Positions 1-4,591 of a stretch of DNA of 5,015 bases are shown piece by piece; positions within the stretch are counted from its first letter, which is position 1, and each line of letters opens with the position of its first letter. A program made the translations under genes and the position numbers. Under the pieces are notes generated by a model that saw only the letters and a list, made by a program, of their open reading frames with translations, did no database searches and was not told where the DNA came from. The stretch comes from Clostridia bacterium (GTDB lineage Bacteria; Bacillota; Sulfobacillia; SLMV01), in contig SLMV01000006.1 of NCBI GenBank assembly GCA_007133365.1, positions 1 to 5,015 of the forward strand, given 5' to 3'.

Positions 1-205
1 GCACGATCCGTTTCCCGTAGAGCCGTTCTTTGACTTCGCGGGCGGTGGCAAACAAAGGAGCATCCATCTCGGGGGGTGCCACTAGGAGCTGGGCAACCTC
101 ATCGAGCGAAAGCCCTTCACAACGTTGTGCTATTTCTAAGATGATTTTGATATCAGAACGAGTAGGCGTTTCTCTTTCTAGTAAATGGGTGATGGTATCT
201 TGCAT
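1..205 (-). CDS. hydG: [FeFe]-hydrogenase H-cluster radical SAM maturase HydG, N-terminal part
   Basis: Partial gene, cut by the left edge after 68 codons. HydG is a cytoplasmic radical SAM tyrosine lyase that splits tyrosine to supply CO and cyanide for the [FeFe]-hydrogenase H-cluster. The visible part matches the N-terminal helical region of HydG: a segment reading KIILEIAQRCEGLSLDEVAQLL (about residues 20-41, like the family's 'A..LKGLSLEEVA.LL'), then a helix ending in REVKERLYGKRIV (residues 56-68), the counterpart of the family's 'KIKEKIYGNRIVLFAPLY'. The CX3CX2C cluster motif should follow just outside the window, so catalytic residues cannot be checked. The ATG follows AAGGAG with a 12-nt gap, and an in-frame stop (that of the upstream gene) excludes a much longer protein. 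The N-terminus looks somewhat shorter than in many HydG proteins. The TM1266-type regulator 36 nt upstream supports HydG over the related ThiH. Identification is from remembered family sequence. Confidence 0.82.
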   Translation of the reverse strand, partial: MQDTITHLLERETPTRSDIKIILEIAQRCEGLSLDEVAQLLVAPPEMDAPLFATAREVKERLYGKRIV

Positions 206-211
206 TATTGG

Positions 212-234
212 CCGAACACTCCTTACGTGTTCGG
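212..234 (-). promoter_or_regulatory. Hairpin carrying the hydG Shine-Dalgarno sequence in its loop
   Basis: In the minus-strand transcript, arms CCGAACAC and GTGTTCGG form a perfect 8-bp stem around the 7-nt loop GTAAGGA. The hydG Shine-Dalgarno AAGGAG (219-224) is therefore in the loop, with its last G as the first base of the 3' arm. The hairpin fills most of the 36-nt gap between the TM1266-family gene and hydG. No U-tract follows, so it is not an intrinsic terminator. Inference: it could limit or control hydG translation, or be the target of an RNA-binding protein that recognises GGA in loops, such as CsrA. Confidence 0.6.
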
Positions 235-241
235 TCCCGAG

Positions 242-487
242 TTACAAGGTGAAGGCTGATCGGACCGTAACCCCCTCAATGCGCCCGAGCTGCCCGGTCA
301 TGGCGCCAATTTCATCGGTGGTACCATCGACAATCAAGGCAATGACCGCAATGTTGCGTTCCCGGTAGGGAAGCCCCATGCGGCCCACAATGATGTGACC
401 GAAGTTTGACAAAATGGCGTTAACCGGTTCGGCCAGGGTTTCGCGATGGTCGATGACCACGCCGATAACCGCTATCCTGGACTCCAT
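242..487 (-). CDS. TM1266-family iron-only hydrogenase system regulator (ACT-like small protein)
   Basis: Protein of 81 residues that matches the TM1266 family, small ferredoxin-fold (ACT-like) proteins encoded beside [FeFe]-hydrogenase maturation genes and named putative hydrogenase-system regulators. Visible hallmarks are the N-terminal strand ESRIAVIGVVIDHRE, the central GRMGLPYRERNIAVIALIVDG (about residues 36-56) and the following TTDEIGAMTGQLGRIEGV helix and turn. The length is normal for the family. ATG at 487 was chosen because AAAGGA lies 9 nt upstream and family members begin with this strand; an in-frame TTG at 508 would add seven residues but has no such support. It is first in a transcription unit with hydG, 36 nt downstream. 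It has no DNA-binding domain, and its molecular role is not established; ligand or metal sensing is a guess. Confidence 0.88.
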   Translation of the reverse strand: MESRIAVIGVVIDHRETLAEPVNAILSNFGHIIVGRMGLPYRERNIAVIALIVDGTTDEIGAMTGQLGRIEGVTVRSAFTL

Positions 488-647
488 ATTCTGGCTTCCT
501 TTCACCAAAACGACCTGCTCCTGGCAGGTCCTTTCAATAAAGTGGTGACTGACGACCCACGCCCTCAGATAAATGCCTTGGACTCAGGACCTTCCTTAAA
601 TTGATGGGTTCACCCTCGGTATGGGGACGTACCCGTTACCTCAGGCA
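488..647 (-). promoter_or_regulatory. Long, probably structured 5' leader of the TM1266-hydG unit
   Basis: The TATAAT box at 653-658 would start transcription near 647 and leave about 160 nt before the regulator's ATG. In the minus-strand RNA the leader can form a hairpin at 618-640 (outer arms GGUA/UACC, inner GGG/CCC, loop UACGU), a small GGG-UGAA-CCC hairpin at 606-615, a GUGG/CCAC pairing near 541-559, and the perfect 7-bp hairpin at 512-530. AGGUCCU (592-586) is also complementary to AGGACCU (532-526), which overlaps the 5' arm of that last hairpin, so the two cannot form together. It did not match the conserved cores of common riboswitches I could recall (TPP, FMN, SAM, cobalamin, glycine, cyclic-di-GMP, fluoride). 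The leader role is inferred from sequence only. Confidence 0.4.
512..530 (-). promoter_or_regulatory. GGA-loop hairpin upstream of the TM1266-family gene
   Basis: In the minus-strand transcript, arms GACCTGC and GCAGGTC form a perfect 7-bp stem around the 5-nt loop CAGGA. It ends 24 nt before the ATG, just ahead of the Shine-Dalgarno AAAGGA (497-502). No U-tract follows, so it is not a terminator. The loop resembles that of the hairpin before hydG: both present AGGA followed by a stem G. Whether a protein binds it is unknown. Confidence 0.5.
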
Positions 648-652
648 TCTCC

Positions 653-681
653 ATTATAACGAATTAGCAGGATTTTGAAAG
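653..681 (-). promoter_or_regulatory. Sigma-A-type promoter for TM1266-hydG
   Basis: Minus-strand TATAAT (653-658) is a perfect -10 box. The best -35 at 17-bp spacing is CTTTCA (676-681), a weak match to TTGACA (3 of 6). The site lies between the inverted repeat that follows the enolase-type gene and the regulator's leader, where a promoter is expected. The poor -35 suggests a weak promoter or one helped by an activator. Confidence 0.5.
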
Positions 682-686
682 GATGT

Positions 687-725
687 CTTAGGAGGGACAT
701 TGAATCTTTGGGGGTCCCTCCTAAG
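687..725 (-). terminator. Perfect 12-bp inverted repeat after the enolase-type gene; possible terminator
   Basis: CTTAGGAGGGAC (687-698) and GTCCCTCCTAAG (714-725) are exact reverse complements around a 15-nt loop, 15 nt past the stop codon of the enolase-superfamily gene. Position suggests a transcript end or 3'-protecting hairpin. There is no T-run after the stem on either strand, so it is not a standard intrinsic terminator. One arm contains AGGAGG, a perfect Shine-Dalgarno-like sequence, which would be paired in the hairpin. A protein-binding palindrome upstream of the TM1266 promoter is an alternative. Confidence 0.45.
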
Positions 726-740
726 GTGATGAATCGGTGT

Positions 741-1832
741 TTACAGGTCGACCGTATATTTTTCGACCTTTTCCGGATCGAGGTCGACGCCAAAGCCCGG
801 TCCTTCTGGCGGTCGAAGGACCAACCCATCGGGCTCAAACGGTTGGGTCAAGATGGTATCTTCAAGCGGTGTGGCCGGGGAGGGCCACGTGGCACAGGGG
901 AGGGCGGCGGATAAATGGGCGGTTGCGACCCCGATGAGGTCGTAGTAAATGGCGATGGAAAGCCCCAATCCGGCGGCGTCAAAAAGTGCCGCGATTTTTT
1001 GCACCGTCAAAATACCGCCATGTTTGGTGACTTTCATTAAGGCCAACATGGCAGCCCGCTCCCGGATGACAGCCATGGCGTCCTCGAGGACGAAAATGGA
1101 TTCGTCTGACATCAAGGGGATAGAAAGCCGACGACTCAGTTCTTTCATATCCGATAGAGCGGCGACGGGTTGTTCAATGGCCCCGAGCCCGCCGATTTCC
1201 TGCATGGTGGTGAGGGTGGGGAGGGCCTCGGGCAAGGTATATCCCCGGTTGCCGTCGACCTGGATGAGGGCCCGGCCGGCCACGGCCTCAGCCACGGCCT
1301 GATACCGGGCGATGTCTTCGGCCGGCTCCATCCCGACCTTCATTTTGAGCATGGAATAAGGGGTTTCGGCGAGAACGCGGTTGGCATCTTCCGCCATGGC
1401 TTGGGGTTCCCCGTGGGTGACAAAACCCATCAACGGGGTTCCGGGACGGACCCGCCCGCCGAGGAGCTGATAGACGGGGACCCCCAAGGCTTTTCCTTTT
1501 AAATCCCAAAGGGCGAGTTCGACGGCGGATTGCGAATTTAAATGCCCGGAGAGGGTGGATTTGAATTTCTGATTCAAATATTCGATGTTGAGGGGATCTT
1601 CCCCGATCAGGGCGGGAGCAAAGTGTTTTCGAATGTTGGTGACGATGCCTTCCATGGATTCCCCGTAATAGGGGGCGTCGACGGAGGTCTGCCCAATGCC
1701 GACGAGCCCTTCGTCGGTGTGAAGTTGGACCAAGACGGTTTCGGCTGCGTCTTTGCCGGCACCATAGGACGTGGTCAAGGCGGATTGTCGCGGGACGGCG
1801 AGGGGGGTAACTGTGGCGTCAGTGATTTTCAT
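741..1832 (-). CDS. Enolase-superfamily protein, muconate cycloisomerase (MLE) subgroup
   Basis: A 363-residue protein of normal length for mandelate racemase/muconate lactonizing enzymes. These use Mg2+ to stabilise an enolate formed by removing a proton next to a carboxylate. An N-terminal capping domain (about 1-125) precedes a TIM-like barrel. The barrel shows the MLE-subgroup KxK (K163, K165 in LKMKVG), metal ligands D193 (VDGN), E220 (IEQPV) and D243 (SDES), and the second acid/base lysine K267 (MKVTKHGG), so it looks catalytically intact. The C-terminus has the usual PxGPGFGVDLD ending. The substrate is unclear: cycloisomerase, dipeptide epimerase, acylamino-acid racemase and others share this frame, and the eighth-strand region reads IYYD where many members have a GTMLE-type motif. 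Start: ATG at 1832 lies 7 nt from AAGGAG (1840-1845); ATG at 1835 is only 4 nt away. It seems monocistronic and unrelated to the hydrogenase genes downstream. Confidence 0.88.
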   Translation of the reverse strand: MKITDATVTPLAVPRQSALTTSYGAGKDAAETVLVQLHTDEGLVGIGQTSVDAPYYGESMEGIVTNIRKHFAPALIGEDPLNIEYLNQKFKSTLSGHLNSQSAVELALWDLKGKALGVPVYQLLGGRVRPGTPLMGFVTHGEPQAMAEDANRVLAETPYSMLKMKVGMEPAEDIARYQAVAEAVAGRALIQVDGNRGYTLPEALPTLTTMQEIGGLGAIEQPVAALSDMKELSRRLSIPLMSDESIFVLEDAMAVIRERAAMLALMKVTKHGGILTVQKIAALFDAAGLGLSIAIYYDLIGVATAHLSAALPCATWPSPATPLEDTILTQPFEPDGLVLRPPEGPGFGVDLDPEKVEKYTVDL

Positions 1833-1855
1833 CATATCGCTCCTTTTCTAAACGT

Positions 1856-1885
1856 TTGGTTGTTCATCATGCCGCTTGGTTGTTC
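1856..1885. repeat. Direct repeat TTGGTTGTTC, two copies 20 bp apart
   Basis: The 10-mer occurs exactly at 1856-1865 and 1876-1885, a 20-bp period (about two helical turns), ending 11 bp from the Shine-Dalgarno of the enolase-type gene. Same-face spacing next to a gene start is typical of a regulator's tandem binding site. The regulator is unknown. Confidence 0.5.
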
Positions 1886-2040
1886 GAATCCTTCGGGTGA
1901 CAATGGATATGGGTCTCAGCAACTCTTCTCTCTACCGGTTGTGGATGACGGGCCGAAAACGAATGATATGACGTGACGATTTTCCGAAGAAAGACGATCG
2001 ATTTGTCGTGCCTTATGCTTGAATAGAAGGACCCTAGCCA

Positions 2041-2104
2041 TGAGGGAAAACCCTCAACACTTCACCGATAACGAGTGGCTTTCGAACGAAGCCAGATGGT
2101 TTTT
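2041..2104 (+). other. Two stem-loops, the second followed by a T-run
   Basis: TGAGGG/CCCTCA with an AAAA loop (2041-2056, 6 bp) is followed by TGGCTT/AAGCCA with a 7-nt loop (2076-2094, 6 bp). TTTTT follows five bases later (2100-2104). On the plus strand the second resembles a weak intrinsic terminator, yet no plus-strand gene lies upstream. It could end a small RNA, attenuate a longer transcript of the two-component operon, or be chance. TTGTCG (2003-2008) and TAGAAG (2024-2029) are only weak promoter-like boxes, 15 bp apart. Confidence 0.25.
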
Positions 2105-2204
2105 GATGGTTAACGTTTTCAAGATAGGAAGTCATTCGCTCTTTGTATTTTGTTTTCCTGCTGGTGTTTGATCGTGATATCCCCCGATCGGGAATTGCTT
2201 TCGA

Positions 2205-2272
2205 CGTTCAATTCATGAACGGGCAACGTTCGCCGGTTGGATCACTGTGTTAAGATTAAAGCAGAACGGTTC
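2205..2272. promoter_or_regulatory. Cluster of GAACG half-sites before the response-regulator gene
   Basis: CGTTC at 2205-2209, GAACG at 2217-2221 and CGTTC at 2227-2231 form two overlapping inverted repeats sharing the middle half-site, with about 10-12 bp between half-sites. The left pair extends to CGTTCA/TGAACG. A further palindrome, GAACGGTTC (2264-2272), sits between the proposed -35 and -10 of the response-regulator promoter. This looks like an operator set, possibly autoregulatory, although OmpR-family regulators more often bind direct repeats. Confidence 0.35.
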
Positions 2273-2283
2273 ATGTTTATAAA
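2255..2283 (+). promoter_or_regulatory. Probable promoter of the two-component operon
   Basis: TATAAA (2278-2283) is a good -10 box. ATTAAA (2255-2260), 17 bp upstream, is a weak -35. Transcription would start near 2290, which leaves almost no leader for the ATG at 2293 but about 20 nt for the GTG at 2311. The palindrome GAACGGTTC occupies the spacer. Confidence 0.4.
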
Positions 2284-2310
2284 CGGATCTCAATGAAGGA
2301 AGACGAGTGG

Positions 2311-3024
2311 GTGAAAAGGATGGATCGGGGTGCCATCACGATTCTCGTCGTGGAAGACGAGGAGAATATCCGCTTTTCCCTGGTTAGCGGATTAAGACGC
2401 GAAGGTTATCAGGTGTTCGAAGCCGCGTCGGGTCAAGAGGCGCTGGAATTGGCCCAATGTCATGATCCCGATGTGGTGCTGTTGGATCTTATGCTCCCGG
2501 ACATGCCCGGGCTGGACGTTTCCCGCCAGCTTCGGCGATCGAGTCAGGCGACGATCATCATGGTCACGGCACGTGATGGGGAATCCGATGTCATTGCTGG
2601 ACTGGAAATGGGTGCCGATGACTATGTGACCAAACCGTTTAGCTTCAGTGTCCTACTGGCTCGAATTCGCGCCAATTTGCGCCGTTACGAAAATGTGGAG
2701 GTAGCCCACGGTGAGGTCGTTCAGGTGGGTTCGGTACGATTGGATCCAGCATCGTACGAGGCGTCCTTTGATGGCAAAAGTCTGTCCTTGACGCCGCGTT
2801 TGTTTCAGTTGCTGCTTTTTTTGGCTCGCCGAGTGGGCCGGGTGTGTACCCGGGATGAACTTCTCAATGCCGTTTGGGGCTACGATTATAGTGGGGAGAC
2901 CCGCACGGTTGATGTCCACGTCCATTGGCTGAGGGAGAAACTCCATGCGGGTGCCCCGGATTTGGTTTTGGAGACGGTCCGTGGCGTCGGGTATCGGTTG
3001 GTGGTGAGTGAAGAATGGAATTAG
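2311..3024 (+). CDS. OmpR/PhoB-family response regulator
   Basis: A 237-residue cytoplasmic transcription factor of usual length, activated by phosphorylation from the kinase encoded next to it. The receiver domain (about 11-125) has the acidic pocket (E15, D16 in VVEDEE), phospho-acceptor D59 (VLLDLMLPD), switch T86 (MVTARD) and K108 (VTKPF), all intact. The winged-helix DNA-binding domain (about 135-235) shows LTPRLFQLLLFL, the recognition region TVDVHVHWLREKL and the final ETVRGVGYRL strands. GTG at 2311 was chosen because AAGGAAG (2296-2302) lies 8 nt upstream and the promoter appears to start near 2290; an ATG at 2293 would add six residues but has only a weak GGA upstream. Its end overlaps the kinase start by 10 bp, which suggests translational coupling. 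Target genes cannot be told from the window. Confidence 0.93.
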   Translation: MKRMDRGAITILVVEDEENIRFSLVSGLRREGYQVFEAASGQEALELAQCHDPDVVLLDLMLPDMPGLDVSRQLRRSSQATIIMVTARDGESDVIAGLEMGADDYVTKPFSFSVLLARIRANLRRYENVEVAHGEVVQVGSVRLDPASYEASFDGKSLSLTPRLFQLLLFLARRVGRVCTRDELLNAVWGYDYSGETRTVDVHVHWLREKLHAGAPDLVLETVRGVGYRLVVSEEWN

Positions 3025-4106
3025 TCCTGGCCTTTGGTGCCGGCATTTTGTTGGCTTGGGTGTTCTTTCGTTTGACTCAGGAGCCGCTGAAACGGCAGCG
3101 GTACCGACTTGCCCGCTTGATGGAACGTTTTCATGACGGCATCATCGTGCTCGGGGACAACGACGAGGTTCTCCTCGCCAATCAGCGCGCCTTTTCGTTT
3201 TTGGGAATTGGCGGGAATGACCCCAAGATGGCGCTTTATCGGGTGCTCAAGGATCATCCCGACCTTTCCGGTTATCTCAAAGACGTGCGGCAGGGCCGGG
3301 CGCCGGATGAAATCACCTTATCGATGGGGAATGCATCGTCCCGCCACCTTCGGGTGCAAGCGTCGGTGATGGACCCACCTCGGTCCCGGGGGGCAGGGGC
3401 GCTACTGGTGACGTTGACGGACATCACCCGATTGCAGCGATTAGAAGCGGTGCGCCGCCGCTTTACCGCCGATTTAGCCCATCAACTTCGAACCCCCGTT
3501 ACCGGCATTCGCCTGCTCAGCGAAGCCCTTCGTGACCCGGCGGTGTCGGTTCCGGATCATGCCGATCGCATATTGCGAGAAGCCGCCCGGCTGGAGGTTT
3601 TGGTGGACGAAATTTTGACCTTATCTCGCCTGGAGGCCGGCGAGCAGGCCTTTCGTCCGGAAGTGTTTCCCATTTCCGTCTTGATTCGCGAAGCCAAGGC
3701 GTCGGTAGCGCCCCAAACGAACGACAAGAACATCCGCATCGAGGTCGAACAGACCGCCGGCGAACACTGGCGAGGCGATTATCGTTGGCTTCTTCGGACC
3801 CTGGAGATATTTTTGGAAAATGCGGTCAAATTCTCACCGAATGATGCAACGATATGGATTCGGACCTATTATGAGGAAGAACATTTAGTGTTGACGGTTC
3901 GCGATCAGGGCCCGGGACTTTCCGAAGACGATGCACCTCACGTTTTTCACCGCTTTTATAAAGGGGCACATGGCGCCGGGACGCATGGTTTTGGTCTGGG
4001 CTTGGCCATTGCCAAGCATGCCGTGGCGGCTCACGGCGGCGAGGTGTTTGTCCAAACCAAAGAGGGGGCGGGGAGCACGTTCGGGTTTCGGCTTCCCCTC
4101 GGCTAA
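3015..4106 (+). CDS. PAS-containing sensor histidine kinase with one TM helix
   Basis: A 363-residue membrane-anchored kinase, partner of the response regulator it overlaps. One TM helix (about 3-20) comes at once, with no extracytoplasmic loop, followed by a PAS-like domain (about 36-137, ending VTLTDITRLQRLE), HisKA (147-210) and HATPase_c (about 253-362). ATP-binding motifs are complete: N box LENAVKFSPN (E268, N269), G1 DQGPG (D297), F box HRFYKG (F311) and G2 GFGLGLAIAK (G325-G329). The H box is HQLRTP (H156), with Gln157 where HisKA kinases usually have Glu. The architecture resembles PhoR-type kinases that lack the outer sensor domain, so the signal is probably sensed in the membrane or cytoplasm. 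ATG at 3015 lies inside the last codons of the regulator gene with a poor Shine-Dalgarno of its own. No phosphate-uptake genes are nearby to support a PhoR assignment. Confidence 0.92.
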   Translation: MELVLAFGAGILLAWVFFRLTQEPLKRQRYRLARLMERFHDGIIVLGDNDEVLLANQRAFSFLGIGGNDPKMALYRVLKDHPDLSGYLKDVRQGRAPDEITLSMGNASSRHLRVQASVMDPPRSRGAGALLVTLTDITRLQRLEAVRRRFTADLAHQLRTPVTGIRLLSEALRDPAVSVPDHADRILREAARLEVLVDEILTLSRLEAGEQAFRPEVFPISVLIREAKASVAPQTNDKNIRIEVEQTAGEHWRGDYRWLLRTLEIFLENAVKFSPNDATIWIRTYYEEEHLVLTVRDQGPGLSEDDAPHVFHRFYKGAHGAGTHGFGLGLAIAKHAVAAHGGEVFVQTKEGAGSTFGFRLPLG

Positions 4107-4107
4107 A

Positions 4108-4500
4108 TTAGGACATCCGCCGCAGGGTTATGAGGCAGAGGATTGTGCCGATGAGTAAACTTAATAAGCCAAGGTGGGGATTGGTGCCCGCATACAAAAA
4201 GAGCGGTAAAAAGCCGCCGGACAAGGTGATGCCCAACGCGATGGCCGAGGTAAATAGCGCCGCTGCGCGTCGACGAGATCCACACGCGATTCCGGGTCCC
4301 AAAATCAGTCCCGCGGTGAGCGCCAAGGCGGCCAAGAGGACCCAGCCGGCGATGAACTGGTAACCGAATAGGATTTGTTGATGGTCTTGGACCATGGAAT
4401 CCGGCCCGGGGAAGTAAGGCTGAACCGAGTACCACGGAAGAAAGATGCCGATAATCCCTAAAAAGCAGCCGATCAAAACGCGAGTTTCCTTTTGAGTCAT
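4108..4500 (-). CDS. Small four-TM membrane protein of unknown function
   Basis: A 130-residue hydrophobic protein I do not recognise as a named family. Likely TM helices: 8-24 (IGCFLGIIGIFLPWYSV, a 'GxxLGIxGxFLPW' start common in small bacterial membrane proteins), 47-70, 80-103 and 109-126. A basic stretch SRRRAA (75-80) precedes helix 3, and RR near the C-terminus suggests both are cytoplasmic. No catalytic motif is seen. ATG at 4500 was chosen because GGGAG (4507-4511) lies 6 nt upstream; an ATG at 4518 lacks such a site. It converges on the sensor kinase with one base between the stop codons, so neither has room for its own terminator outside the other gene. The frame is supported by coherent hydrophobic segments and the ribosome binding site; another minus-strand frame over the same region lacks both. 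Confidence 0.72.
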   Translation of the reverse strand: MTQKETRVLIGCFLGIIGIFLPWYSVQPYFPGPDSMVQDHQQILFGYQFIAGWVLLAALALTAGLILGPGIACGSRRRAAALFTSAIALGITLSGGFLPLFLYAGTNPHLGLLSLLIGTILCLITLRRMS

Positions 4501-4530
4501 TGAACGCTCCCATCCCAAAACGAGGGTCTT

Positions 4531-4564
4531 TGATGCATCATGTTCTTTGAGTTTAGCATATCAA
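4531..4564 (-). promoter_or_regulatory. Possible promoter of the membrane-protein gene, overlapping a palindrome
   Basis: On the minus strand TTGATA (4559-4564, 5 of 6 to the -35 consensus) lies 16 bp from CATGAT (4537-4542, 4 of 6 to the -10 consensus). The perfect palindrome TGATGCATCA (4531-4540) overlaps the -10 and could be an operator. The same 91-bp gap (4501-4591) must also hold the promoter of the plus-strand thioredoxin-like gene, for which I see no clear pair of boxes. Confidence 0.35.
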
Positions 4565-4591
4565 AACGGAAATGGGTTTAGGAGGTGAAGC

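Larger units (their letters stand above)
1836..2310. other. Gene-free divergent regulatory region
   Basis: About 475 bp between the enolase-type gene (minus) and the two-component operon (plus). No reading frame here looks like a gene; the only long frame, on the plus strand, is mostly antisense to the enolase-type gene. It holds a direct repeat near the left end, stem-loops at 2041-2056 and 2076-2094, the palindrome CCCGATCGGG at 2183-2192, and GAACG half-sites leading into the response-regulator promoter. For the minus-strand gene, TATCAT (1963-1968) is a possible -10 box, but I see no convincing -35. Confidence 0.6.

Noticed and set aside
30..368. A 112-codon plus-strand frame
   Set aside because: It is antisense to hydG and the TM1266-family gene, which both match known families; its product is low-complexity and Ser/Thr-rich, typical of a shadow frame.
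488..647. Cobalamin riboswitch, because the leader has a CCAGGAG next to CCTGC
   Set aside because: Only that short string is similar; its order differs from the usual end of the cobalamin aptamer, and the other conserved blocks are missing.
594..649. Short leader peptide frame (Met-Pro-Glu-Val...) at the start of the TM1266 leader
   Set aside because: It has no Shine-Dalgarno, would begin almost at the predicted transcription start, and has no run of regulatory codons.
1876..1896. TTCGAATCC, resembling a tRNA T-loop, as a possible tRNA remnant or attachment site
   Set aside because: The flanking bases do not form the 5-bp T stem on either strand, and no acceptor or anticodon arms are present.
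1542..1976. A 144-codon plus-strand frame reaching into the intergenic region
   Set aside because: It mostly lies opposite the intact enolase-superfamily gene, its Gly/Asp/Phe-rich product resembles no protein family I know, and no ribosome binding site supports it.
4190..4217. GCGG/CCGC stem followed by a T-run on the minus strand, as a terminator
   Set aside because: The stem has only 4 bp and lies inside the coding sequence of the membrane protein; the T-run simply encodes Phe and Leu codons.
4103..4513. A second 136-codon minus-strand frame over the membrane-protein gene
   Set aside because: The product is rich in Arg, His and Pro without coherent TM segments; the frame ending at 4108 has four hydrophobic segments and a well-placed GGGAG.
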